Position numbers and translations under genes: made by a program. A stretch of 16,414 bases of DNA from Planctomycetaceae bacterium (GTDB lineage Bacteria; Planctomycetota; Planctomycetia; Pirellulales; Thermoguttaceae): assembly GCA_031256755.1 (NCBI GenBank), contig JAIRPZ010000015.1, positions 1 to 16,414 of the forward strand, read 5' to 3'. Below the pieces are notes generated by a model that saw nothing but the letters and a program-made list of their open reading frames with translations, made no database searches and was not told where the DNA came from. Shown piece by piece: positions 1-7,561 of the stretch. How positions within the stretch are numbered: the first letter of the stretch is position 1; every line of letters begins with the position of its first letter.

Positions 1-128
1 GGGTGCGCCGCGGCGGCAGTTGGTGCAACAGAGCGGAGGCTTGCCGGTCGGCTTACCGCTACTACTCCACGCCGGAGGGCAGCGACACCCACTTGGGCTT
101 GCGTGTCGCCTTAGTTCCGGGTAAGTAA
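1..128 (+). CDS. C-terminal end of an FGE-sulfatase (SUMF1) / C-type-lectin-fold protein, 5' partial
   Basis: Reading frame 3 is open from the window edge to TAA at 126-128. It gives about 41 residues with the hallmark end of the formylglycine-generating-enzyme/sulfatase-modifying-factor fold: RRGGSW, then CRSAYRYY, then GLRVAL, closing with VPGK. Known family members either oxidise the active-site cysteine of sulfatases or use the same C-lectin fold for ligand binding. Too little is present to tell which applies. The W...CRSA.R......P......G.RVAL layout is also the layout of variable regions in diversity-generating retroelement targets, but no template repeat or reverse transcriptase is seen in this window. 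The rest of the gene lies upstream of the window. The family call is firm; the function is open. Confidence 0.8.
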   Translation, partial: VRRGGSWCNRAEACRSAYRYYSTPEGSDTHLGLRVALVPGK

Positions 129-361
129 ACCGGTAAAAGGAAAAATATCCTGTTGGCGGTCTGCCGGAGTAAAAAAGGGAAAGAACGTTATTGATTTTGC
201 AATGAAAGCGGAATAAAACGGGCAGGCAGGACAGGCATTTTTGAGAGCGGCGGGACGCTTGCACGCAATTTATGCCTATCTTTAAGGGAACACTCCCGAA
301 AATATCACAATGCCGTCTATGCCGTGAAAACGGAATATGTGCCGGCGGCGCGGGCGGTTGC
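129..361. other. Intergenic stretch without a supported gene
   Basis: These bases separate the FGE-domain gene from the first MITE-like element. Short ORFs here have no recognisable domain, no convincing SD and no signal peptide. I see no tRNA-like cloverleaf, no clear terminator and no copy of the upstream FGE-domain sequence. An in-frame extension of the hydrolase ORF reaches back to an ATG at 324, but it passes through the repeat element and the promoter, so I treat it as non-coding. Confidence 0.5.
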
Positions 362-470
362 CACGTCACCTGCAAAGTCCGAAAACTCACAAATATTAGG
401 CAATACAGGCAATTTAGGAAGGTGCTTTCACGACCTTTTACAGCAAAAAACCGACTTTGCAGGCGACGTT
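362..470 (+). repeat. MITE-like inverted-repeat element, left copy
   Basis: A unit of about 107-109 bp begins ACGTCACCTGCAAAGTC (363-379) and ends GACTTTGCAGGCGACGT (453-469). These are terminal inverted repeats of 17 bp with one mismatch. The 73-bp interior (380-452) matches the reverse complement of the right copy (1482-1554) with a single visible difference. It carries no gene of its own. A non-autonomous miniature transposable element (MITE) is the best explanation. No target-site duplication is visible around this copy, so its flanks may have changed since insertion. The last base or two form the start of the -35 box of the downstream hydrolase gene. Confidence 0.8.
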
Positions 471-496
471 GACTCGCTGTCAAATCAATTTATAAT
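469..496 (+). promoter_or_regulatory. Sigma-70-type promoter of the alpha/beta hydrolase gene
   Basis: TTGACT (469-474), a 16-bp spacer and a perfect TATAAT (491-496) form a strong promoter. Transcription would start near 503, about 30 nt before the chosen ATG at 534. The first T of the -35 hexamer is the terminal base of the MITE-like element, so this is a hybrid promoter made at the insertion junction. The ATG at 495 overlaps the -10 box and cannot be the start if this promoter is used. Confidence 0.65.
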
Positions 497-533
497 GAAC
501 GCCGTGTTTGCTCTGTTTTGCGCTGTTTTCCTT

Positions 534-1367
534 ATGCGTTATACGGTCTTCGGCTGCCTGATCGTTTTGATTCTGTTGGTCAGTATTTTCGGCGGCTGTG
601 CGGATATGCTTGCCCGAAAAATGCTTTTTCATCCGTCCCGGTATCCGAACTCGCAGGATTTTTCGACCGAGACATTCCGCGAGGTCTCGTTTGTGAACGC
701 CAAAAAACAAACGCTTTACGGATACTACTTTCCGTATCAAAAAACCGATCCGAAGGAAAAACCGAAAGGTTCTATTCTGTACTGTCACGGCAACGGTGAA
801 AACATTTCTCATCTTCTTAAATATGGTCAATCACTGCGTTCGGAATTTCAATGCAACGTGCTGATTTTCGATTATGCGGGCTACGGGAAGAGCGGGGGAA
901 AACCGACGGCTCCCGGTGTTCTTGATGACGGTCTTGCTGCATTGACATGGCTGATGCAGCATGAAAAAATCCCTGCTGATCAAATCATTCTTTACGGTTT
1001 TTCTCTCGGCGGGTGCGTTGCGGTTGATCTGGCATCAAAGCACAAAATAAAAGGATTGATTGTCGAAAGTTCTTTTACTTCGCTTGGGGAAATCGGCGAG
1101 CAAAAATTGCCTTTTATTCCGGCGAAGAAACTGCTGCGGGAACAATTGGCTTCGGTGGACAAAATCGGCAAGGTGCAGTGTCCGGTGTTTATCAGTCATG
1201 GCAAAGCGGATCGGGTGATTCCGTTTGAGCATGGAGAAAAACTTTTTGCAGCGGCGAAAGAGCCGAAAAAGTTTTATATTCCGCCGGAAGGTTTTGATTT
1301 TCATTCTGCCCCGCATTGCGATGCACATACGGAATTACTGAAGGAGTTTATCGGTTCATTGCCGTAG
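534..1367 (+). CDS. Alpha/beta hydrolase, putative lipoprotein (serine hydrolase, ABHD13/17-like)
   Basis: This is a 277-residue protein starting at ATG 534. The start is chosen because upstream ATGs lie in the promoter or before the MITE. Residues 1-22 are a hydrophobic leader ending FGGC, a tolerable lipobox, so membrane anchoring is likely. The hydrolase core shows the oxyanion-loop motif HGNGEN (H85), the nucleophile elbow GFSLGG (S157), the acid in HGKADRVIP (D226) and several C-terminal histidines (H257, H261, H265) that can complete the triad. Order and length fit the ABHD13/17-like, S33-related family of esterases, thioesterases and peptidases. The substrate cannot be read from sequence. 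The gene is monocistronic and bracketed by two inverted MITE copies. A signal-anchor instead of a lipobox is possible because the -3 residue is Phe. Confidence 0.85.
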   Translation: MRYTVFGCLIVLILLVSIFGGCADMLARKMLFHPSRYPNSQDFSTETFREVSFVNAKKQTLYGYYFPYQKTDPKEKPKGSILYCHGNGENISHLLKYGQSLRSEFQCNVLIFDYAGYGKSGGKPTAPGVLDDGLAALTWLMQHEKIPADQIILYGFSLGGCVAVDLASKHKIKGLIVESSFTSLGEIGEQKLPFIPAKKLLREQLASVDKIGKVQCPVFISHGKADRVIPFEHGEKLFAAAKEPKKFYIPPEGFDFHSAPHCDAHTELLKEFIGSLP

Positions 1368-1453
1368 GTTGCCGGTCTTTCATAGCCAGAACGCCGGGAT
1401 TCACCTTCACACAGCACCCAAGCCGTCATCGTCTTTCCATTTCCGTTTGCAGC

Positions 1454-1582
1454 GGAAAACATCCACGTCACCTGCAAAGTCGGTTTTTTGCTGTAAAAGG
1501 TCGTGAAAGCACCTTCCTAAATTGCCTGTATTGCCTAATATTTGTGAGTTTTAGGACTTTGCAGTCGACGTGGGAAAACATC
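1454..1582. repeat. Direct-repeat pair (GGAAAACATC) marking the MITE insertion site
   Basis: GGAAAACATC occurs at 1454-1463 and again at 1573-1582, directly abutting both ends of the 109-bp inverted-repeat element. Its exact placement at the element borders is what supports a target-site duplication rather than chance. Confidence 0.75.
1464..1572 (-). repeat. MITE-like inverted-repeat element, right copy, with 10-bp target-site duplication
   Basis: This is the inverted copy of the element at 362-470. The ends CACGTCACCTGCAAAGTC and GACTTTGCAGTCGACGTG are 18-bp inverted repeats with two mismatches. The element is flanked directly by GGAAAACATC on both sides (1454-1463 and 1573-1582), a 10-bp direct repeat that looks like a target-site duplication and therefore indicates transposition. 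There is no coding capacity. A partner transposase must act in trans. The 10-bp duplication is compatible with families such as IS4 but does not identify one. Confidence 0.85.
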
Positions 1583-1590
1583 GCAAAACC

Positions 1591-1618
1591 TTGACAGACA
1601 TTGCCGGGCGTGTACAAT
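1591..1618 (+). promoter_or_regulatory. Consensus promoter giving a near-leaderless transcript
   Basis: A perfect -35 TTGACA (1591-1596), a 16-bp spacer and -10 TACAAT (1613-1618) lie just before the ATG at 1625. Only six bases separate the -10 box from the start codon, so the predicted transcription start coincides with the ATG. No SD is present. Confidence 0.75.
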
Positions 1619-1624
1619 TTCCTT

Positions 1625-4051
1625 ATGCGGATATTTTATTACACCGTTATTTTTCTCTGCGGGATTGTTTCCGGGGCGCACGCCGCAAAGTACATTCTCA
1701 AAGACGGCAGAGTCCTCGAAGGAAAACACGCCCTCTTGTCCCGCGTTGATGAGAAAACAGAGACTCCTGATGCAGTTTCACGCCCGATTGCCGTGATCGA
1801 TGACGGACTCCGGCATACTTATCTTTCCAAATCGCAAATCCGGCAAATCAATACCGAACAATCCATTCAGCCGGAAGTTTTCAAAACAGGACACAGCGTC
1901 AACAGCGACGGTGAAGAATTCCGTGTACTCGCATCCTATTCCAACAGTACACCGTTTGACCGGTATGGCCGCCGCCTGTTGGAAATGCGGCATACCGGCG
2001 GCATTGACCGGATCGAACAGGCAATCATTGAACTGACTCCGCATCACCTTCGGATTGCCGGCGTGCGCCGCAACAATAAACCGCTCAACTGGGATATGCG
2101 GCTGGCAACCAATGCTGTTCCCCGTGAACAACTCACACCGGTTTTAATGACACTGATCGATCCGAAAAATATCGAAGACCGGATCAAACTCGTCCGCTTT
2201 TATTTCAGCGGGAAAAATTATGACAGTGCCGAAACCGAAGTCGACACGATTCTTCAGGATTGGCAGGACTCGCCGGAAGTCCGGCAGCGGCTTTTACCCA
2301 TCGCTTTGAGCGTCCGGCAGCAAAAATATCAGCAAATCATTGATGAACTGGAATTACGCTGGGAAGCCGGACAATATCACTTCGTCCGCAATTACATTGC
2401 CGCATTGGAAAAAGACCCGCTGCTGCCCGACCGTCTGCTGGAACCCGTTAAAAGAATGATGCACCGCTACGATGAAACCGACCGGCAATGTCAGGAAATG
2501 ATTGCCGCTCTGAAAAAACTTTATGAACAACTGCCGGAAGAAGAGAAAATCGATGCCGTTCCCGCAATGATTGCCGCCATCGAAAAAGAACTGAACTATT
2601 TTACACTGAAACGGTTTTCCGGTTTCCAACTTTATGTCAATGATACAAAACTTTCGGCAGCGGAAAAATTAGCCGCCGGCATCACCGGCTGGTACGCCGG
2701 AGCCGGTACCGGTAATCATCTTCTTCGTGTGGCGGCGACACTGCCGGAGACCGCAAACTTGATTGCGGATTATCTCCGCAGCGGACACGATCATTTATTG
2801 CGTAAAAGTATTCTGGACAAATTAAAACAATCGGAAACCGCACACCCGGAAATGATTGCCGGAATACTGGCAGCGATGAAACCGCCGTTTGACGGTTTGC
2901 TGCCGGATGATGAAGATGAAAAGCAAAAGGAAACACATCCCGGCTTTCATTGGATCACGATTCCCAATCCGCTGATGATACCGGATAGACCGCATCATTT
3001 CGGAGCGGAGGAAATCCGTTATGCGGTACAACTGCCGCCGGACTATAATCCGTATCTGCGGTATCCGATGGTTGTTTCGTTAAACGGAAATCAAACACCG
3101 GAAGCACAAATTGATTGGTGGTCCGGTTCTTGGAAGAACGGGATCAGAGCCGGTCATGCAGCACGGCATGGTTATATCGTGATTGCACCGGATTGGAATC
3201 CGCCGGCAATCCGAAAAAGCGATTATGATTTTTCGGTTTTTCCGCATGCAGCCGTGCTGTGTTCGGTGAAAGACGCATTCCGCCGGTTCAGTGTGAACAC
3301 CGATAAAGTTTTTCTTTCGGGACACGGGATCGGCGGCACGGCCGCGTGGGATATTGCGCTTTCACACCCCGACATGTGGGCAGGCGCAGTCATGTTTAAT
3401 GCAGCGGCATCGAAATATATTGACGTTTATCGTGCGGCTTCGCAAATTGTGCCGCTCTATTTTGTTTGGGGCGAATTGGAAGGAGTCGGCACCAAACGCA
3501 AGTGGGATGTCAATGCAGCAGTTTTGAACCGGTACTTGCAAAAACAGGCGAAGCCCGGCGATATTACCGTTGTCCGGTACATCGGCAGAGGCATGGAAGG
3601 ATTTTCGGAAGAGATTCTGCATCTTTTTGACTGGATGAAAGTCCGGCAGCGGAATGTTTGTCCGTTTGAATTTGAAGCCGAGACGATGCGGAGTTGGGAT
3701 TCTTTTTTTTGGTGGGCGGAAATGCCGCATCTTGCCGGTGATTTACCGTCCCGGATGACCGATCCGGCGTATTTTCCGGCTACTGACCGGAAATGGGTAA
3801 CGATAGAATCAAAACTGTATAAAGCGGTCAATCGTGTTTCGGTGAACACGACACCGAAGATCGCGAATGTGGAGATTTATCTGCTGCCGGATATGGTTGA
3901 TATGAAGCAAAAGTGTTCGGCGGATGTGAACGGCAAGCGTTATACTCCGCCTAACGGTATTGTTGAACCGGATATTGAAGTGATGCTGGAAGATGTCCGC
4001 ACCCGCGGCGACCGTCTGCATCCGTTCTGGGTGAAATTGACAGGAAAATAG
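1625..4051 (+). CDS. Large secreted protein with a C-terminal inactive alpha/beta-hydrolase (esterase/PHB-depolymerase-like) domain
   Basis: This is an 808-residue protein. Residues 1-20 form a signal peptide ending AHA. A short N-terminal stretch (KYILKDGRVLEG) and a helical, repeat-like middle region (about 180-430) precede a hydrolase domain (about 440-670) with LPPDYNPYLRYP, VIAPDW, then VFLSGHGIGGTAAWD and SHPDMWAGAV. The nucleophile elbow that is normally GxSxG here reads G-H-G-I-G, with Gly568 in the serine position. The usual catalytic histidine region reads GRGMEGF, with Met657. Both substitutions predict loss of serine-hydrolase chemistry, so binding or scaffolding is more likely. 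The type is familiar from planctomycete genomes as hypothetical or peptidase-like protein. ATG 1625 is chosen over TTG 1601 because the signal peptide begins there and the promoter ends just before it. Confidence 0.8.
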   Translation: MRIFYYTVIFLCGIVSGAHAAKYILKDGRVLEGKHALLSRVDEKTETPDAVSRPIAVIDDGLRHTYLSKSQIRQINTEQSIQPEVFKTGHSVNSDGEEFRVLASYSNSTPFDRYGRRLLEMRHTGGIDRIEQAIIELTPHHLRIAGVRRNNKPLNWDMRLATNAVPREQLTPVLMTLIDPKNIEDRIKLVRFYFSGKNYDSAETEVDTILQDWQDSPEVRQRLLPIALSVRQQKYQQIIDELELRWEAGQYHFVRNYIAALEKDPLLPDRLLEPVKRMMHRYDETDRQCQEMIAALKKLYEQLPEEEKIDAVPAMIAAIEKELNYFTLKRFSGFQLYVNDTKLSAAEKLAAGITGWYAGAGTGNHLLRVAATLPETANLIADYLRSGHDHLLRKSILDKLKQSETAHPEMIAGILAAMKPPFDGLLPDDEDEKQKETHPGFHWITIPNPLMIPDRPHHFGAEEIRYAVQLPPDYNPYLRYPMVVSLNGNQTPEAQIDWWSGSWKNGIRAGHAARHGYIVIAPDWNPPAIRKSDYDFSVFPHAAVLCSVKDAFRRFSVNTDKVFLSGHGIGGTAAWDIALSHPDMWAGAVMFNAAASKYIDVYRAASQIVPLYFVWGELEGVGTKRKWDVNAAVLNRYLQKQAKPGDITVVRYIGRGMEGFSEEILHLFDWMKVRQRNVCPFEFEAETMRSWDSFFWWAEMPHLAGDLPSRMTDPAYFPATDRKWVTIESKLYKAVNRVSVNTTPKIANVEIYLLPDMVDMKQKCSADVNGKRYTPPNGIVEPDIEVMLEDVRTRGDRLHPFWVKLTGK

Positions 4052-4053
4052 CG

Positions 4054-4079
4054 GCGGTCTCTCCGCACAGGCGTTTTTT
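4054..4079 (+). terminator. Weak candidate terminator after the 808-residue gene
   Basis: GCGG (4054-4057), a 5-nt loop and CCGC (4063-4066) form a short stem. A run of six T at 4074-4079 follows after seven further bases. The stem is only 4 bp and not adjacent to the T run, so this is a tentative call. Confidence 0.25.
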
Positions 4080-4080
4080 A

Positions 4081-4089
4081 TGTTATACT
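4081..4089 (+). promoter_or_regulatory. Extended -10 promoter of hisS, leaderless arrangement
   Basis: TGTTATACT (4081-4089) is an extended -10 element (TGn plus TATACT) with seven bases to the ATG at 4097. No convincing -35 box is seen at the right distance, which is common for extended -10 promoters. Transcription is predicted to begin at or next to the start codon, and there is no SD. Confidence 0.55.
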
Positions 4090-4096
4090 GCTGTTT

Positions 4097-5464
4097 ATGA
4101 TTACGCCGCGCACACTCAAGGGATTCCGGGACTTTCTGCCGGAATTGATGCTGCCGAGAGAACAACTCATCGAAACAGCAACCGCCGTCTACCGCTCCTA
4201 CGGCTTTTGTCCCATCGACACTCCCGCTTTGGAGTATCTCGAAATCCTGCAAGGAAAAGGAAGCGATGAAACCGATAAACAACTTTACCAATTTACCGAC
4301 CACGGCGGCAGGCAAGTCGGTCTCCGTTTCGATTTAACCGTGCCGCTGGCACGGTACACCGCACAGCATTACGCCGATTTAACATTTCCGTTCAAGCGGT
4401 ATCACTTCGGCAAGGTTTGGCGCGGTGAAAATACCCAAGCCGGCCGATACCGCGAGTTTATGCAGTGCGACTTCGATACCATCGGCACGAAATCCCTTGC
4501 CGCCGACATAGAAACGGCTCTGGTCATCAACGATTTGCTGGAACATATTGATCTGAAAACGAAACAGACCTTTACCGGTTTCAGAATCCGGGTCAATAAC
4601 CGGAAAGTATTGAGCGGTTTGCTGGACAAGCACGGCATTGCCGGCAAGAGTGTCCCGATTCTTCGGACGTTGGATAAAATCAGCAAAATCGGTAAGGAAG
4701 CCGTCCTTCGGGAAATGACGGAATCAGCGGATATTACCGTTCATCAGGCAGAAGCGGTCTTGCAGTTAATAGACATCAACAATACAGACGGAACGGACAG
4801 CGTTATTTTTTCGTTACAAAAATTGCTTTCGGGCAATCCGCTCGGCGAAGAAGGTGTCGGCGAACTTGCTGATTTGATCCGGTGCGTTCATGCGGCGGGC
4901 GTGCCGGCGGACCGGATAGTCATTGACGCATCCATTGCACGCGGCTTGGATTATTATACGGGAACGATTTACGAAACGTTTTTGGACGAAATGCCGCAGA
5001 TCGGCAGCGTATGCAGCGGCGGAAGATACGACAATCTTGCCGGGGTTTATACAAAGCAGGAATTACCGGGAGTCGGGGCTTCGCTCGGTCTCGACCGGCT
5101 GATTTCGGCAATGGAAGAACTCGATATGCTCGAAAAAAAATCAACGCCGGTTCATGTTTTTCTGCCCTTCTTTGCGGCAGACCGCCTGACGGATTATCTG
5201 AAATTGGCGGCAAACCTGCGCTCGGCAGGAATCGGTACGGAGTTTTATCCCGAAGCGAGAAAGTTAGGGCAGCAGTTGAAATATGCGGACAAACGGGGCT
5301 TCCGGTTCGCCGTCATTGTCGGCGAAGACGAATTCGCGAAAGGAGTGTGTCAAATTAAGGATTTGAAATCCGGCACCTCAACGGAATGTCCTATCGGGGA
5401 ACTTTTTCAGGCGGACAGTGCTGCCCGCTTTGCCGTTTCCTCCTCCCTTCTCCCCCTTTCCTGA
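4097..5464 (+). CDS. hisS: Histidyl-tRNA synthetase
   Basis: The protein has 455 residues. This class II aminoacyl-tRNA synthetase charges tRNA-His with histidine in the cytoplasm. The N-terminus TPRTLKGFRDFLP is typical. Motif 2 spans about 101-127 (FGKVWRGE, then GRYREFMQCD). The histidine-binding signature RGLDYYTGTIYE is at about 282-293, followed by CSGGRYDNL, and motif 3 GVGASLGLDR is at about 325-334. The last 100 residues fit the anticodon-binding domain. The length is slightly above the usual 420-430, consistent with the longer bacterial/archaeal-like subgroup. It is monocistronic, with its own -10 box 7 nt upstream and a hairpin just past the stop. The start is well fixed by motif spacing. 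Confidence 0.97.
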   Translation: MITPRTLKGFRDFLPELMLPREQLIETATAVYRSYGFCPIDTPALEYLEILQGKGSDETDKQLYQFTDHGGRQVGLRFDLTVPLARYTAQHYADLTFPFKRYHFGKVWRGENTQAGRYREFMQCDFDTIGTKSLAADIETALVINDLLEHIDLKTKQTFTGFRIRVNNRKVLSGLLDKHGIAGKSVPILRTLDKISKIGKEAVLREMTESADITVHQAEAVLQLIDINNTDGTDSVIFSLQKLLSGNPLGEEGVGELADLIRCVHAAGVPADRIVIDASIARGLDYYTGTIYETFLDEMPQIGSVCSGGRYDNLAGVYTKQELPGVGASLGLDRLISAMEELDMLEKKSTPVHVFLPFFAADRLTDYLKLAANLRSAGIGTEFYPEARKLGQQLKYADKRGFRFAVIVGEDEFAKGVCQIKDLKSGTSTECPIGELFQADSAARFAVSSSLLPLS

Positions 5465-5469
5465 AAACC

Positions 5470-5492
5470 GCAGCCGCACCGCACACGGCTGC
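5470..5492. terminator. Candidate bidirectional terminator hairpin between convergent genes
   Basis: GCAGCCG (5470-5476) and CGGCTGC (5486-5492) form a perfect 7-bp stem with a 9-nt loop in the 33 bases between the hisS stop and the stop of the opposing gene. On the minus strand it is followed by GGTTTT, a short U tract. On the plus strand no T run follows directly, so it should work better for the minus-strand gene. Confidence 0.45.
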
Positions 5493-5497
5493 CGCTG

Positions 5498-7315
5498 CTA
5501 AAAATCAATAATCTCATCCCGATCCAGTACGCCTTCCTGTGATTTTTTGATCATATCGGAAATGCACTGCACCATTCTGCCGGAAACCCGCAGGACGGCT
5601 TCGGCTTTGTCTTTCGTAATGTCTGCCGAAATCTCTGCCGTTGCCTTTTTATCGGCAGCGGTCAGCACTTCGATCATCCGTGCCATCATCTTTCGGGCAA
5701 CCGTTTGCTCCGGCGAGGTTCCTTTTTCGATGAGCGGATAAACCGATTTTTGTAACAAAATACCGGCATTGTGCATAGAAAGAAAAGCAATCGGCATTTC
5801 CAGCGGCACAGGCGTTTTCGTTTTTTCCAATGCGGCAATGAAAGCGGTTTCCGCCTTATCGTAATCCAAACCGGCAGCACCGGCAACAGCTTCGTCCCCT
5901 TTGATGGCCCAAAAAACACCGATTTTCACATCTTTAATCGTAAAGCCCCCGCTTTCAAAGGGCAATTTTCGGACATCAATTTTTAACGAGGAAATCTTGA
6001 AACCGGCAACGTCTTTATAGTCCGTTTTGACATCCGTAATCATCTGCTGCATTGGCTGCGGCGGTATACCGGTCTCTTCTTTCGCCGCTTTGGAAAAATG
6101 ATCGCCGAGTTGTTTTGTGATCTGTTTCCATTCGTTCATCGCCGCGGTAGTGGAGCAAGCAAGAATCGTGCCGTCTGTGTTGAGCGAAACAGCAAAGTCA
6201 TTCGTTCCCCGCTTGATTTCTTCAAAGAAAATCTTTCCGAGCGACTGATCAATTTTCCGCAAAAAATCTCTGCTGCCGCCGAAACCGGGAACATCATGCA
6301 GCACTATGCCCATCGTACCGGTGAGGGAAAAAGGAGACAATTTAAATTTTTCCCCATTTTCTCCCATAATAAGTTTTGCTGCCAGAGACAACTCCGTTTT
6401 GGCAACAAAATCCTTCATAGTCCAGCCGCAGGAGTAGACCGTATTGTCCGGCGATCCTTTGAAACCGCTGCAAATGGTCTGCGGTCGTTTATAATCCGCA
6501 AACGCTTTGGCAACGGCAGCATCTTTCCGCACGGCGGCAGAAACGGTCAAACCGCTGTCGTAAGTCTTCGGATCAAAAGAAAGACCGGTCAAAACTGAAG
6601 TATAATTGGCATAGAGATATTCGGTTTCTCCATAGGTTTTGACTGCTTTCATGGTGTTAAATAAGCCGAAGAGATGTCCGTCCCAATGTTTATTCAAATC
6701 CTCAACTGTCATATTGGCGATATTGAATTTGACGGCTGCCAAAAAAGGTTCCAAACCGGCGAAAACGGCTTTCGGCTCTGCCGGTATGTTTTTGACCATA
6801 TTTTCTTCAGAAAGAAGAAGATACCCTTTCTTTTGCTGAAGAATCGTACTTGGATTTATGTTTAATCTTACTTTTCCGTTTTCTTCGACAGACTTTCGCA
6901 AATCGAACAGGATAGTTGCAAGCACTGAAAGTGGGAAGGCCAAATTCTCCGGGTTTTGAATGCCGGCGGTTTTATAATCGGTAATCGGAAGAATCGCAAA
7001 ACTGTCCGAGATGTGAAATACTTCTTCACGACCGCCGCTAGCAAGCCCGAAAAAGCCGCCGCCGTCGATACCGGTGTACTTCCGCAGTGTATTGATGTCA
7101 TGCTGAATCTTGTCGCGTTCGACAACAGGATGGAGCGGCGAATGGAGCGGCGACAGATACAGCCATGCTTCTGCTGTATCGAGGAGTTTATCAAGACCGG
7201 CGAAACGGGCGACGATCACGGGTTTCCATTCTTTTTCTTTTTCTTCGGCAAAAAGCGGGACGGCAAAGAAGGATGCGGAAAGGAGGAGAGTAAAAAGGGC
7301 TTTCATAGTTTTCAT
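5498..7315 (-). CDS. Unrecognised secreted protein (605 residues)
   Basis: I do not recognise this family. The start at 7315 (MKTMKALF...) is chosen because a clear signal peptide follows (hydrophobic core about residues 6-22, likely cleavage after LFA at 23); ATG 7306 is an alternative. The longer in-frame ORF to 7393 runs through the promoter. The mature protein begins with a charged stretch rich in Glu and Lys and has no further obvious membrane segment. It is a mixed alpha/beta sequence with Gly-rich turns (GIDGGGFFGLASGG near residue 95) and an alternating beta-rich middle. It reads like the large, poorly characterised extracytoplasmic proteins common in planctomycetes. No catalytic motif is visible. 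The gene is monocistronic with its own promoter and converges on hisS. Confidence 0.8.
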   Translation of the reverse strand: MKTMKALFTLLLSASFFAVPLFAEEKEKEWKPVIVARFAGLDKLLDTAEAWLYLSPLHSPLHPVVERDKIQHDINTLRKYTGIDGGGFFGLASGGREEVFHISDSFAILPITDYKTAGIQNPENLAFPLSVLATILFDLRKSVEENGKVRLNINPSTILQQKKGYLLLSEENMVKNIPAEPKAVFAGLEPFLAAVKFNIANMTVEDLNKHWDGHLFGLFNTMKAVKTYGETEYLYANYTSVLTGLSFDPKTYDSGLTVSAAVRKDAAVAKAFADYKRPQTICSGFKGSPDNTVYSCGWTMKDFVAKTELSLAAKLIMGENGEKFKLSPFSLTGTMGIVLHDVPGFGGSRDFLRKIDQSLGKIFFEEIKRGTNDFAVSLNTDGTILACSTTAAMNEWKQITKQLGDHFSKAAKEETGIPPQPMQQMITDVKTDYKDVAGFKISSLKIDVRKLPFESGGFTIKDVKIGVFWAIKGDEAVAGAAGLDYDKAETAFIAALEKTKTPVPLEMPIAFLSMHNAGILLQKSVYPLIEKGTSPEQTVARKMMARMIEVLTAADKKATAEISADITKDKAEAVLRVSGRMVQCISDMIKKSQEGVLDRDEIIDF

Positions 7316-7364
7316 CAGATAAACGATTTTGCAGAACGCAAACGCAGGTTTGCAGGAACGACGG

Positions 7365-7393
7365 ATTGTACCGGAATTATCAACGGCACGCAA
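7365..7393 (-). promoter_or_regulatory. Promoter of the 605-residue secreted protein
   Basis: On the minus strand TTGCGT (7393-7388), a 17-bp spacer and TACAAT (7370-7365) form a good sigma-70-type promoter. The predicted transcript has a leader of roughly 45 nt before ATG 7315, and no SD is evident. Confidence 0.6.
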
Positions 7394-7561
7394 GAGCCGG
7401 ACGGAAGGGGAACGTGTGAAAACATTGGGACTCGCTTTGCGGTTTTTCGTTATAAACGGCGGTACCGATAATGTCTTTCATCTTTTCAATCGTGTATCTT
7501 TTTGCAAGGAGTACGCCGCTGCCAATAAATTGTCAGGACAAGAACAGAACAATCATAATCA

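Noticed and set aside
272..472. 66-codon ORF overlapping the left MITE copy
   Set aside because: No SD or domain, and its second half is repeat sequence.
324..533. N-terminal extension of the hydrolase ORF starting at ATG 324 or 495
   Set aside because: It runs through the MITE-like element and the TTGACT/TATAAT promoter. The lipoprotein leader begins at ATG 534.
6956..7471. Long plus-strand ORFs opposite the 605-residue secreted protein
   Set aside because: They are low-complexity antisense readings of a gene with a clear signal peptide and promoter; no domain or SD.
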